A DNA stretch of 64,000 bases from an uncultured SAR86 cluster bacterium (GTDB lineage Bacteria; Pseudomonadota; Gammaproteobacteria; Magnimaribacterales; D2472): contig CACLMT010000002.1 of assembly GCA_902608115.1 (NCBI GenBank), forward strand, positions 1-64,000, written 5' to 3'. Positions 19,521 to 29,944 of this stretch are shown piece after piece (the first letter of the stretch is position 1; every line of letters begins with the position of its first letter). The translations under genes and the position numbers were made by a program. Below the pieces are notes generated by a model. The model ran no database searches. It was given only the letters and a program-made list of their open reading frames with translations, and was not told the DNA's origin.

Positions 19521-20834
19521 TCATATTGAATTTTTATAGATTACCCCATCTTTCATAACAAAAATTACATTTTCTACGACTTTAATATTAATTATTGGAT
19601 TTGCAGGTAGGGCAATAATATCTGCAAGCATTCCAGGTTTTATCTGACCTAATTTATCTTCAATTCTAAGCAGTTTCGCTGTTTCAATTGTTGCACTTTT
19701 CAAGGCTGCTGTTGACGGCATACCAGCATCAGTCATTAAAATAAATTCCTGCCAGTTATCTCCATGAGCAGATACCCCTGAATCTGTACCAAATGCAATT
19801 TTAACTCCAGCTTTATATGCAGCTTCAAATGTTGATTGTATTTGGGGGCCAATTTTTTCAGCTTTTGGTCTAACTAATTCAGGAAAAAAGTTTGGGATTT
19901 TAGCTTTTTCTGCAACCCAATTTCCAGCCATTATTGTTGGAACATAGTAGGTGCCTTTCTTTTTCATTAATTGCATAACTTCCTCATCCATAAAAGTTCC
20001 ATGCTCTATTGAATTAATTCCAGCTAAAACTGCTCGCTTCATACCTTCTTTTCCATGGGCATGAGCTGCTGTCCATAAACCATAATCATTTGCAGTTTTA
20101 ACTATTGCTGCAAGTTCTTCATCAGTGAATTGAGGGTTTTCTCCTGATTTAGCAACACTCAGAACACCTCCTGTTGCAGTAATTTTTATTCCATCTGTTC
20201 CATCTTTATATCTTTGTCTAACTGCTTTTATAGCATCATTAGGACTATCTATAACTCCTTGCTTAGGGGTAGGTGGTGAATAGCTATCTTTAGACATTCC
20301 ATTAGTTGGATCACCATGTCCTCCCGTAGTTGCAATTGTTTTACCTGATGTAAATATTCTTGGTCCTACCATTAATCCTTCTGATATAGCTTTCCTTAAA
20401 GCTATTGTTTCCATACCTCCATCACCCAAGTTCCTAACTGTGGTAAATCCAGCCATAAGAGTTTTTTTTGCTGAATTTGCAGCGAAAAGAGCACTAAATT
20501 CTGGCTCAACTTTTGATGGTCTTTCTGCTTTTGGCACATATTCTCCTGCTAAATGAACATGCATATCCATGAAGCCTGGTAAGACAAAAGATTGTTTTAA
20601 ATTAATTACTTGATCTTCAGATTTTGTTTTTGCATAACCTTTTGTTATTGATTCAATTTTATTTCCTGAGATACGGATTGTAACCGCCTTAGATATTTCA
20701 CCTGAACTCACATCAATTAGATTCCCAACATGAAGCAAGGTATCCGAGAATGTGAAAGTAGAAATTAAACAGGCAACTAGTAAAGTTATTTTATTCATAA
20801 TCCCTCTATGGCTTGTAAATGTAGTATTTAACAA
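19521..20834 (-). CDS. Secreted amidohydrolase (imidazolonepropionase-like)
   Basis: LPGFMDMHVHLAGEY; AAHAHGKEGMKRA; SIEHGTFMD; IAFGTDSGV; GMLADIIALPANP. Confidence 0.92.
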   Translation of the reverse strand: MLNTTFTSHRGIMNKITLLVACLISTFTFSDTLLHVGNLIDVSSGEISKAVTIRISGNKIESITKGYAKTKSEDQVINLKQSFVLPGFMDMHVHLAGEYVPKAERPSKVEPEFSALFAANSAKKTLMAGFTTVRNLGDGGMETIALRKAISEGLMVGPRIFTSGKTIATTGGHGDPTNGMSKDSYSPPTPKQGVIDSPNDAIKAVRQRYKDGTDGIKITATGGVLSVAKSGENPQFTDEELAAIVKTANDYGLWTAAHAHGKEGMKRAVLAGINSIEHGTFMDEEVMQLMKKKGTYYVPTIMAGNWVAEKAKIPNFFPELVRPKAEKIGPQIQSTFEAAYKAGVKIAFGTDSGVSAHGDNWQEFILMTDAGMPSTAALKSATIETAKLLRIEDKLGQIKPGMLADIIALPANPIINIKVVENVIFVMKDGVIYKNSI

Positions 20835-20892
20835 TACTATTTTTTATAAAAACTTAATAGCTTTGTCTTATATAAACAGTTGATAAAAAGCT

Positions 20893-21870
20893 TTATAGCT
20901 TAATAATTTTTGATTGCAGCTCTTGTCCTAATTTGTTGTGAATAGATAAAGAGATTAAATTTTTTTTAGAATCGATTTCAATAAGACCAAAGTTAACTTC
21001 AGGATACGTGCGACCTATTAAGAGCGGGTCATATTCAACCGCAATTGATGAAGCTTTATTTAGTGAAGAAGATGTTAGCTCTAAAAAAAAATTATTTTGG
21101 TAAATTCCTGATCTATGTCTATCACCAGATAAAGCTATAATTGTTTTATCTTGTGAGGCTAATTTTATTTCTTTAAGAAGTCTTTTTCTTTCATGGGGGA
21201 AGTTAGCCCATTTTTCATATGGATGATTAGTAGCTAAAACTTGAATTGATGAGAGAATAAAAATTATTTCAGCCTCAGAATTTCTAAGTGTTTTCCTGAA
21301 CCATTTCCATTGTTTGTTACCTAAAACAGTCGCATAAGGACTCTTGTTAGGTTGATAATTATTTGTTTTGCCATTCAAAGGAGATCTGAAATATCTTGTA
21401 TCTAAAACAATATATTGAATTTTTTTGTCCTCTATTAATTGAGAGCGTTCAAAATATAATCCTTGTCTTTCCCTTCGAATATCATTAACTGGAATTTTCC
21501 AAAAATCTATAAATAGTTTTTTAGCCTCGTTTTTATTTTTATAATCTCCACCACCATCATTTACCCCATAATCATGATCATCCCAAATTGCAATAATGTC
21601 TTTTTTATTGAGCCAGCTAGGAAAATTACTCTTTTGTTTTGCATAAGCACGTTTCATTTTATCCAAGTTTCCTGATGATGTATCTCCATAAACATTGTCA
21701 CCTAAAAAAATAAAGCCATCTATATTATGTTTCTTGATAGTGATCCATATATCTTGTTTTAAATTTTGATCAATACATGAACCTACTCCTAATTTATATG
21801 CATACAATGAAGGGCTAAATATGGATAAAATATAAACAAGAGCTATTTGTTTACTTAAAGATTTAATCAT
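20893..21870 (-). CDS. Alkaline phosphatase D-like metallophosphatase
   Basis: FIFLGDNVYGD; IAIWDDHDYGVNDGG; IIALSGDRHRSG. Confidence 0.9.
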   Translation of the reverse strand: MIKSLSKQIALVYILSIFSPSLYAYKLGVGSCIDQNLKQDIWITIKKHNIDGFIFLGDNVYGDTSSGNLDKMKRAYAKQKSNFPSWLNKKDIIAIWDDHDYGVNDGGGDYKNKNEAKKLFIDFWKIPVNDIRRERQGLYFERSQLIEDKKIQYIVLDTRYFRSPLNGKTNNYQPNKSPYATVLGNKQWKWFRKTLRNSEAEIIFILSSIQVLATNHPYEKWANFPHERKRLLKEIKLASQDKTIIALSGDRHRSGIYQNNFFLELTSSSLNKASSIAVEYDPLLIGRTYPEVNFGLIEIDSKKNLISLSIHNKLGQELQSKIIKL

Positions 21871-21909
21871 AATGTTATTATTATATTCATTGTTAGGAAA
21901 TCATACACA

Positions 21910-22641
21910 ATGAAAACTATAAACTTTTTTTTCATAATAATAATACTTTTAGGGTGTGATCAAAGATCAAATAATTTAAACAGATTAAGTGATTTAATTA
22001 AACCGCAATATTCAAAACAACAATCATTCTTTAGTTGCTCTTTATTACCAAATCAGACTCTTTCATCAATTGAGATGTTTATCCCATCTTTTGTAGAAAG
22101 TTTTGTAAAGCTAGGAGATAGTTCAGAAGAAATCTTTTTTATTTTCCCAATTCAGAATGCTGAAGTTGAAACATCAAAATTTAAGATTCTACTTAATCAT
22201 GATGAAAATACTTCTATTGATAAAGTAAATTTAACGTTCGCTGCTTTGCAATTTTTTTCTATTGCAGATTGTAATACCAATATACCTACTTTATCAGCTA
22301 CAAACTTTCTGGAATTGTTACCAACGAATAATTCAACTGTAATAGAAATATTGGAATGTGAATATTTACAAAATTATAATTTTGCAACTATGAAGCTTGT
22401 ATTTGATGAGGTCATTAATGAGATTAATAAATATGATCAGAAGGTTGGTATTAGTTATGCAGATAACACATTAGATAATGTTAATTTTCGCTGGATAAAT
22501 AGTTTTGAATCAATAGATAGCAGGAAATCTTTTGTTGAATTATGGCAATCCTCAGTAATTGGTAAAGAAATCCAGGCTCAATTATTAGAACAGTCTAAGT
22601 GTAGGGGATCAGAAATTTATGCAGCTTATAAAGTACTTTAA
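21910..22641 (+). CDS. Lipoprotein, hypothetical
   Basis: MKTINFFFIIIILLGCD lipobox; 243 aa. Confidence 0.6.
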   Translation: MKTINFFFIIIILLGCDQRSNNLNRLSDLIKPQYSKQQSFFSCSLLPNQTLSSIEMFIPSFVESFVKLGDSSEEIFFIFPIQNAEVETSKFKILLNHDENTSIDKVNLTFAALQFFSIADCNTNIPTLSATNFLELLPTNNSTVIEILECEYLQNYNFATMKLVFDEVINEINKYDQKVGISYADNTLDNVNFRWINSFESIDSRKSFVELWQSSVIGKEIQAQLLEQSKCRGSEIYAAYKVL

Positions 22642-22644
22642 TAA

Positions 22645-22839
22645 TTAGATATTAGAAATCTGATCATATAATTTTTTAATACCATTGCTCACAGTCTTTA
22701 GAAATACTACAGGAAAAATTGCATGTATTATTCCTACAATAGATAAAAGAAGAAGTTTTACAGAAATAACAATCACGCGAATAGCGTGTTGAAAGTAACT
22801 AAGGTTTGATTTTTTTAGATGGTGTAAATCAAAGATCAT
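22645..22839 (-). CDS. Small membrane hypothetical protein
   Basis: 64 aa, central hydrophobic segments. Confidence 0.35.
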   Translation of the reverse strand: MIFDLHHLKKSNLSYFQHAIRVIVISVKLLLLSIVGIIHAIFPVVFLKTVSNGIKKLYDQISNI

Positions 22840-22955
22840 ATATTTATTTTAAACTAATTTTTTAATTTTATGTGATGGGTGTTTTATATTAATAGAGATT
22901 TGAAACTAGTTATACTGTGGAGTAAGTTGGTGTAGAATACTTTTCTTCTTTGTAT

Positions 22956-23030
22956 GCGGCATTAGTATAATGGCTAGTATATCTGCCTTCCAAGCAGATG
23001 GTCCGAGTTCGAGTCTCGGATGCCGCACCA
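22956..23030 (+). tRNA. tRNA-Gly(TCC)
   Basis: GCGGCAT...CTTCCAA...GTTCGAGTC...ATGCCGC A CCA. Confidence 0.95.
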
Positions 23031-23085
23031 TTTACTCATTTGTAACATTTAAGCAACCAATTCATGTTAATGTGTTGTGTAATTA

Positions 23086-23868
23086 TTGTATAAAATAAGG
23101 AGGCAAAATATGCGATATTTATTTTTAATTTCACTAAGTTTTGTAAGCTTTTCTCTTTTGGCTACTTCTGAACAATATGTTGTTCGAACTGAAGTAAGTT
23201 TTTGTAAATATAAAGAAGGCAAAAGTTATGATGACGTTATTAAATATTCTAAGAAATATGAAAAGTTTCTGCGTGCAAATGGCTTAAAGTATTCACGGTC
23301 TATTTTTGTACCTGTTATAGCTGGTAATACTGAGCATGACTACGTTCTGTGGGGAACTTGGCCAGACGGTGAAGAAATGTACAAAGAATATGGAGCTTAT
23401 CTTAATGACTATAAAAATATGGGATCTAAAAATCCAGGAATTTGCCATACAAATGTAGCATTTTTTAATACAGGTGCATTGCATTTAAGAATTCCATTTG
23501 AAGAGTATGATCGAGTGCAAATGGTCGAATTTAGAGCGTGTAAATTTACTGATAACTCTTCATGGTCAGAGATACTTCAATTAGCTGCTGATAATGAAGA
23601 AGCTAACATTAAACTTGGAAGGGATGGTTTCGGTGTACATTACCTTCGACCTTATAGAGGATTTGATGCTAATACCCCTTTTGATATGATCACTATGACA
23701 CATTACTATAACCGGAATAAAAGAGCAGAAGCTACAAAAACCTGGCCCAAAATTCGCGATTATAGAATTGAGCATGGGTTTGGAGAAAGATGGAAGAAGA
23801 ACGTAAAGTCTTGCACTCCATGGGACCTTTATTCGATGGAATTTATTTATAATACAAACGATTCATAA
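23086..23868 (+). CDS. Secreted hypothetical protein
   Basis: Internal signal peptide MRYLFLISLSFVSFSLLA; true start probably ATG 23110 after an aggaggc RBS. Confidence 0.65.
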   Translation: MYKIRRQNMRYLFLISLSFVSFSLLATSEQYVVRTEVSFCKYKEGKSYDDVIKYSKKYEKFLRANGLKYSRSIFVPVIAGNTEHDYVLWGTWPDGEEMYKEYGAYLNDYKNMGSKNPGICHTNVAFFNTGALHLRIPFEEYDRVQMVEFRACKFTDNSSWSEILQLAADNEEANIKLGRDGFGVHYLRPYRGFDANTPFDMITMTHYYNRNKRAEATKTWPKIRDYRIEHGFGERWKKNVKSCTPWDLYSMEFIYNTNDS

Positions 23869-23885
23869 ATAAAGGTTTATTAGAT

Positions 23886-23914
23886 AAAAAGGAGGTTTTT
23901 TGCCTCCTTTTTTG
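23886..23914 (+). terminator. Intrinsic terminator
   Basis: aaaaaggagg-ttttt-tgcctcctttttt hairpin plus T-run right after 23868. Confidence 0.85.
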
Positions 23915-23954
23915 TTTTATATAGAATATTCACTCGGATGTTAAAATATAGTTA

Positions 23955-24395
23955 ATGGAAATTAAAATTGTTAATAGCCCTATAGGAAATTTTTCTTCAG
24001 TTTATGGTGAACTAGGCTTAAAAAAATTAATCTATATCAAGCATAATAAGTCTAAGCAGCCAGCCGATAAAAATTTGCAGATATTAATTAATCAATTTTT
24101 TAGTCAACATGGATTACAAGACTTGCCAACATATGAATTGATAGGAACTAAGTTTCAAAAAAAAGTCTGGGATTATTTATCTAAAATACCTAGAGGTACA
24201 ACTGAATCATACTCTAGTGTTGCTAGAAAAATTGGTACCCCTGGTGCGGCTAGGGCTGTCGGGACAGCATGCAGACTCAATCCTATCCCATTATTTATTC
24301 CATGTCATAGAGTTGTGAAAAGTGATAATAGCATTGGAGAATTTGGATTAGGTAAGGATAATAAAAGATTTCTACTAGATTTAGAGAGATTATGA
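23955..24395 (+). CDS. ogt: Methylated-DNA--protein-cysteine methyltransferase
   Basis: VWDYLSKIPRGTTESYSSVARKIG; IPLFIPCHRVV catalytic PCHRV. Confidence 0.93.
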   Translation: MEIKIVNSPIGNFSSVYGELGLKKLIYIKHNKSKQPADKNLQILINQFFSQHGLQDLPTYELIGTKFQKKVWDYLSKIPRGTTESYSSVARKIGTPGAARAVGTACRLNPIPLFIPCHRVVKSDNSIGEFGLGKDNKRFLLDLERL

Positions 24396-24691
24396 GTATT
24401 TATAATAAAATTATTTCTACTTTAAATGGAGCATTTCAAGTTACAGAGTTGCGCCTTGAAAATGAAAGCTCTATGCACAATGTTCCAGCTGATTCAGAAA
24501 CACACTTTAAACTTATCATTGTCTCTAAAGATTTTAATGGGCTAAGTAAAGTTGATCGTCATAAGAATATATATTCTTCTTTAAATGAAATAATGCGCAA
24601 TATTCATGCTTTATCTATTCAAGCCTTTACAATTGAAGAGTATGAAAAAAATCCATCAATACTTATTTCCCCAGATTGCTCTAATAAATAA
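24392..24691 (+). CDS. bolA: BolA family protein
   Basis: ETHFKLIIVSKDFNGLSKVDRHKNIYSSLNEIM...IHALSIQAFT. Confidence 0.9.
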   Translation: MSIYNKIISTLNGAFQVTELRLENESSMHNVPADSETHFKLIIVSKDFNGLSKVDRHKNIYSSLNEIMRNIHALSIQAFTIEEYEKNPSILISPDCSNK

Positions 24692-24699
24692 TTAGTTTT

Positions 24700-27156
24700 A
24701 TGAAGAAAATTTTTCAATTTATTACTTCAAGACCATTATTAATTATGATCTTGATTTTTGGAGTTTTTCTTATAACCTCTCCTGGTCTTCAAAATTTTAA
24801 GTTAGACGCATCATCAGACGCTTTGGTGTTAGAGGGAGATGATGATTTCAAGATTTATAGAGAAACAGGAGAGATTTTTGGCAATTCAGATTTTTTAATA
24901 ATTACTTTTTCACCTCATGGAGATCTCTTTTCTTCAGAATCTCTTTCTACGATTAAATCTCTTGAGATAGAATTAGAAAAAATTTCTTCAGTCGAGTCTG
25001 TTCTTTCAATATTAGATGCTCCAATTTTTTTTCAACCAAAGGTTCCTTTAGCAGATTTAGTTGATAATATTAAAAATCTTGAAACTGAAGATATTGATCT
25101 TATTGCTGCTAAAGATGAGATTTTAAATAATCCTATATATTCAGAGTTAATCATTAGCCCGTCTGGAAAAACAACTGCTATCCAGGTAACCCTCAAAGAA
25201 AATGCTACTTATAGAGATTTAATTAGAGAAAGATATCTTTTGCATGATTCTGATTTAACAAATAAAGAGAATGTCTTACTTCTTAAAGAGGTTAATAAAA
25301 AGATTTCAACTATTAATGATGAAGAATCAAGACAAAGAGATATTTTAATAACAAATATAAGAATGCTTATAGATCAACACTCTAATTCAGGCACTTTGTT
25401 TCTTGGAGGGGCATCTATGATTGCTACAGATATGATGTCATTTATTAAATCCGACTTAGCTGTATTTGGTGCTGGTGTTGCTTTTGTATTTTGTGTAATG
25501 CTTTATCTGTTCTTTCAGAATATTTTGTTTGTTATTTTGCCTCTTGCAAATGCGTTTATGACAACTGTTTTTACAGCAAGTATTTTAGGTTTAATGAATT
25601 GGAAGATCAGTGTTATTTCATCTAATTTTATTGCATTATTGTTGATCCTTACAATCTCTCTTACCGTTCATATATTAGTAAGATTTATTGAGCTTTCTAA
25701 ACAGAGTCAAGATCTAGATGAAATTATAAATAAAACATTAAATCAGATGCTTATGCCATGCTTGTTTGCTGCTTTAACTACAGGAGTAGCCTTTCTTTCG
25801 TTATTAGTAGGTGATATCAAACCCGTTATAGAATTTGGAAAGATGATGTCTGTAGGAATTTTCTTTGCATTTATTTTTACTTTCACATTATTGCCAGTTG
25901 CAATGAAACTTCTTCTTAAAAAAGAAATTAATAAAACTCCATCTTGGATAAATGCTATACCTTCAAAGCTTGGAAATTTAACTTTAATTCATGGAAAATC
26001 AATGGCTGTATTATTTACGGCACTTTCATTGATTATGGTTTTTGGGATCTCAAAGTTAGAAGTTGAAAATAGATTCATAGATTACTTTGATCCAGAAACT
26101 GAAATATATAAAGGAATGCTTTTGTTAGATCAAGAACTAGGAGGAACAGCAACTCTTGAGATCTTAATAGATCAGCCAAAACAAAACCTTGAGGATGAAT
26201 CAGGATCGAGTGATGATGATTTATTCGAAGATGATTTATTCGAAGATGATTCTAGTCAAGCATCTGGTTATTGGTGGAATGCTTCTTCACTTAATAAACT
26301 TGAAGCTATTCATGATTATTTAGATAACATTCCAGAAATTGGTAAAGTATTAAGTGTGGCTAGCGGAGTTAAATTAGCAAGAATGATTAATGATGAAAAT
26401 GATTTAAATGATTTAGAGTTGGCTTTACTAAGATCAGTTTTACCAGAAGATATTAAACAAACTTTATTACATTCCTATATAAATAAGGATGATTCTAAAG
26501 TTAGGATTTCTGCAAGAGTATTAGAGTCAGCAAAATCATTAAATAGAAAGGATTTGCTAGAAAAGATTAATCATGACCTTGTTAATAAATTTAATTTATC
26601 CCCCGATCAATTTAAAGTTACAGGGTTAGCTGTTCTTTATAATAATATGCTTCAATCACTTTTTTCATCTCAAATTAAATCTTTGGGAGTTGTATTTACC
26701 GCTATTGGTATTATGTTGCTTATTCTTTTTAGGTCTTTTAAGGTGATGATAATCGCTCTTATTCCTAATTTAATTACTGCCGGTTCAGTACTTGGGATGC
26801 TAGGATTGTTATCTATTCCTCTCGATATAATGACTATTACTGTGGCAGCTATAAGTGTAGGAATGGCAGTGGATAATACCATTCATTATTTGTTTCGATA
26901 TCGATCTGAGATTCAAAATGGTATTTTGCCAGATGATGTTGTTATAAATGCGCATAATTCAGTTGGTCGAGCAGTTTTTTATACCGCTGCTACGATAGCA
27001 TCCGGGTTTTCTATTTTTGTGCTTTCTAACTTTACACCAACAGTACTTTTTGGAGTCTTTACAGCATTTGCCCTGATAGTTTCTTTTTTTGCGTCCTTAA
27101 CATTGCTACCATTCTTGTTACATTTTTTTAGATTATTTATTCCAAGAGAGGCTTAG
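24700..27156 (+). CDS. RND/MMPL-family exporter
   Basis: 818 aa, two TM-rich halves; GMAVDNTIHYLFRYR; two large periplasmic loops. Confidence 0.92.
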   Translation: MKKIFQFITSRPLLIMILIFGVFLITSPGLQNFKLDASSDALVLEGDDDFKIYRETGEIFGNSDFLIITFSPHGDLFSSESLSTIKSLEIELEKISSVESVLSILDAPIFFQPKVPLADLVDNIKNLETEDIDLIAAKDEILNNPIYSELIISPSGKTTAIQVTLKENATYRDLIRERYLLHDSDLTNKENVLLLKEVNKKISTINDEESRQRDILITNIRMLIDQHSNSGTLFLGGASMIATDMMSFIKSDLAVFGAGVAFVFCVMLYLFFQNILFVILPLANAFMTTVFTASILGLMNWKISVISSNFIALLLILTISLTVHILVRFIELSKQSQDLDEIINKTLNQMLMPCLFAALTTGVAFLSLLVGDIKPVIEFGKMMSVGIFFAFIFTFTLLPVAMKLLLKKEINKTPSWINAIPSKLGNLTLIHGKSMAVLFTALSLIMVFGISKLEVENRFIDYFDPETEIYKGMLLLDQELGGTATLEILIDQPKQNLEDESGSSDDDLFEDDLFEDDSSQASGYWWNASSLNKLEAIHDYLDNIPEIGKVLSVASGVKLARMINDENDLNDLELALLRSVLPEDIKQTLLHSYINKDDSKVRISARVLESAKSLNRKDLLEKINHDLVNKFNLSPDQFKVTGLAVLYNNMLQSLFSSQIKSLGVVFTAIGIMLLILFRSFKVMIIALIPNLITAGSVLGMLGLLSIPLDIMTITVAAISVGMAVDNTIHYLFRYRSEIQNGILPDDVVINAHNSVGRAVFYTAATIASGFSIFVLSNFTPTVLFGVFTAFALIVSFFASLTLLPFLLHFFRLFIPREA

Positions 27157-27157
27157 C

Positions 27158-28264
27158 ATGAGTGGACCTTTAAAAGATATTACTTTGGTTGAATTTGTAG
27201 GAATTGGACCAGGCCCTTTTTGTGGGATGGTTTTAGCTGATCTAGGTGCTGATATTATTCGTATTGATCGATCTGCTCAACATGGACACGGAAATACAAT
27301 TGATTTTCAACATCGCTCTAAATCTTCTTTAACAGCTGATTTAAAAAATCCTGATACAGTACAGGAAATTAAAAAATTATTATCTAAAGTTGATGGGCTA
27401 ATAGAAGGTTTTCGTCCTGGGGTTATGGAAAGGTTAGGTTTAGGGCCAGATGATTGTTTAGCTATGAATAAAAATCTTGTTTATGGAAGAATGACAGGTT
27501 GGGGCCAAGAAGGCCCTTTAGCAAAAACTGCTGGCCATGATATTAATTATATTGCTTTAACTGGAGCTCTCGAAGCCATGGGGCGAAAAGGTGAAACCCC
27601 TCCGCCTCCTTTAAATTTGGTTGGAGATTTTGGTGGAGGAGGAATGTTCCTAGCCTTAGGTATAGTTTCTGCATTATTAAATATAAAAAATGGTGGCAAG
27701 GGGCAGGTTGTTGATGCTGCAATGGTTGATGGTGCATCAGTTTTAATGTCAATGTTTTATGCATTTAAAGCCTCTGGTTATTGGAAAGAGGAACGTGAAT
27801 CCAATATGCTTGATGGCGGCGCTCATTTTTATGACACTTATAAATGCAAAGATGGAAAATTTTTATCTGTTGGAGCTATTGAACCTCAGTTTTATTCAGT
27901 TCTTTTAGAAAAATTAGAGATATCTGATCCAGATTTTCAAGAACAAATGAATCGTGAAAAATGGCCTGAATTAAAGGTAATAATGAAAGAAAAAATAAAA
28001 TTAAAATCAAGAGATGAATGGGCTGAAATATTTGATGGTACTGATGCATGTGTGGCACCAGTGCTTACGTTGTCTGAAGCTCCTGAACATCATCACATGA
28101 AGGCTAGAAAATCATTTATTGAGTTTGAGGGAATTATGCAACCTGCTCCAGCTCCTAGATTTTCTGAATCTAATGCAAAGATTAGACATACACCTGTAAA
28201 AGCCGGACAAAATAATGATGAAATTTGTAAAAAGTTTGATCTAGACAGATCTTGTTTTAGTTAA
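27158..28264 (+). CDS. CoA transferase family III (alpha-methylacyl-CoA racemase-like)
   Basis: LVEFVGIGPGPFCGMVLADLGADIIRIDR; GRMTGWGQEGPLAKTAGHDINYIALTGAL. Confidence 0.93.
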   Translation: MSGPLKDITLVEFVGIGPGPFCGMVLADLGADIIRIDRSAQHGHGNTIDFQHRSKSSLTADLKNPDTVQEIKKLLSKVDGLIEGFRPGVMERLGLGPDDCLAMNKNLVYGRMTGWGQEGPLAKTAGHDINYIALTGALEAMGRKGETPPPPLNLVGDFGGGGMFLALGIVSALLNIKNGGKGQVVDAAMVDGASVLMSMFYAFKASGYWKEERESNMLDGGAHFYDTYKCKDGKFLSVGAIEPQFYSVLLEKLEISDPDFQEQMNREKWPELKVIMKEKIKLKSRDEWAEIFDGTDACVAPVLTLSEAPEHHHMKARKSFIEFEGIMQPAPAPRFSESNAKIRHTPVKAGQNNDEICKKFDLDRSCFS

Positions 28265-29042
28265 AAAATCTTAATGTATTTTGATAGGTAGATTCTTTTA
28301 AAGTATCTATATTTATACCCATTAGCTTGCTAACTTCTTTGGCAATATGAGGTAAATACTTTGGTTCATTGATATTTTTCTTTGGTTTTTTAGGTAAATT
28401 TTTAGGAATAAGATAAGGAGAATCAGTTTCTAGCAACAATCGATTTAGAGGTATATTTTTAATGGATGCTCTAAGATTTTTATTCCTTTTTGCATCGCAT
28501 ATCCATCCAGTTAAACCGATATAAGCTCCAAGATCTAGATAATGATCTAATTCTTTTTGATTTCCTGTAAAGCAATGGACGACAAATCTTGGAAAAGGAC
28601 CATTAATATTTTTAATAATGTTTATAAAATCTTCATGCGCATCTCTTTGGTGAAGATACAGGGGTAGATTAAGCTCCTGTGCAATTTTTATATGCATTTT
28701 AAAAGAATCTCTTTGGATGTCTGGCTTTGATAAATTTCTAAAATAATCTAATCCTGTCTCTCCAATTGCATCTGGGCTTATTTTTGTTAGTATTTTTAGT
28801 AAAGAGTCATAATTTAAATTTTCTATTTCTTTTGCATGATGGGGGTGGATTCCTCCAGTAATATAAAATTTTAATGGATTTTTTAATTTTAATTCTTCAA
28901 TCGGCTTTAGATCACTTAAATTAGAAGAAACTAATACAAATTTTTTCACGTCTACATTCTCAGCATTTAACATGATTTCATCTAAATTTTCTCTTAATGA
29001 AGGGTGGGTAAAATTACACGCAATGTCTATGAATTCAGCCAT
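28257..29042 (-). CDS. tatD: TatD-family metal-dependent hydrolase
   Basis: FIDIACNFTH; AIGETGLDYFRN; LPLYLHQRDAHEDF; VVHCFTGN; LLLETDSPYL. Confidence 0.93.
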   Translation of the reverse strand: MAEFIDIACNFTHPSLRENLDEIMLNAENVDVKKFVLVSSNLSDLKPIEELKLKNPLKFYITGGIHPHHAKEIENLNYDSLLKILTKISPDAIGETGLDYFRNLSKPDIQRDSFKMHIKIAQELNLPLYLHQRDAHEDFINIIKNINGPFPRFVVHCFTGNQKELDHYLDLGAYIGLTGWICDAKRNKNLRASIKNIPLNRLLLETDSPYLIPKNLPKKPKKNINEPKYLPHIAKEVSKLMGINIDTLKESTYQNTLRFFN

Positions 29043-29084
29043 TTTTATTTTCTATCAATTACAATATTCTAATTATCTATCAAT

Positions 29085-29930
29085 ATGAACCAGTTTGATC
29101 AATTTCATTCCGCTTTAGATCTGACTCAAGTTTCTGAGTCAGTTTTTTCATTTAATCCAGATTCAAAATATTTTGTTGGTAATACCCCTCATGGAGGGTA
29201 CTTAATGGCTTTAATGCATAAGGCATTAGTTACTGTTTTACCTCACTCGTGCGCTTTAAATTCAAATATTTATTATTTAGATAGAACGGATGCAGCACCA
29301 GCAGAATTACATGTAGAGATGGTTAGATCTTCAAGAGGATCGTCAGCGGGCCAGGTTAAACTGATTCAAGGCGAACGTTTAACTTGTTTATTTTCTGCTA
29401 TCTGTTCAGACTTTGAATTTATGAAAGGACATGATGGATTGAAAACCCCTTTACCAGATGTTATGAATTCCCTAGACGAAAAGAAATTTAAAGTAATGAA
29501 TTACGAGAATTTAAAAAAAGGATATACCCCATCATTTATTCAACAGCTTGATATATCTGTTTATCCAGATCATGCATGGTGGGACAGAGAATTATCTGTT
29601 GAAAATGCTGAGGCAAGATGTTCGGCATACCTTGAATTAAAAGGTGGGGTTGCTGATGGCTATGTACTATCTTATTTATCAGATATCTTACCTCCAGTTG
29701 TTCAAAATAAATATGGTTCATTGGGTTGGGTTCCAACATTATCACTTACTACAAACATTAGACAATTGCCAACCACATCTAAACTTTTTATTGATGGGAT
29801 TGCAAAAGACATAAATAAAGGATATTTTGAGCAAGATTGCAATATCTGGGATTTGAATGCTAATTTGGTTGCTACGAGCAGGCAATTAGCAAAAATCTTA
29901 AAATCAGAAGAAAAAATTTCTTCATCATAA
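29085..29930 (+). CDS. Acyl-CoA thioesterase-like protein
   Basis: GNTPHGGYLMALMHKAL; double hot-dog length; PAELHVEMVRSSRGSSAGQVKLIQGE. Confidence 0.8.
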   Translation: MNQFDQFHSALDLTQVSESVFSFNPDSKYFVGNTPHGGYLMALMHKALVTVLPHSCALNSNIYYLDRTDAAPAELHVEMVRSSRGSSAGQVKLIQGERLTCLFSAICSDFEFMKGHDGLKTPLPDVMNSLDEKKFKVMNYENLKKGYTPSFIQQLDISVYPDHAWWDRELSVENAEARCSAYLELKGGVADGYVLSYLSDILPPVVQNKYGSLGWVPTLSLTTNIRQLPTTSKLFIDGIAKDINKGYFEQDCNIWDLNANLVATSRQLAKILKSEEKISSS

Positions 29931-29944
29931 TATAAGGAAACCAA

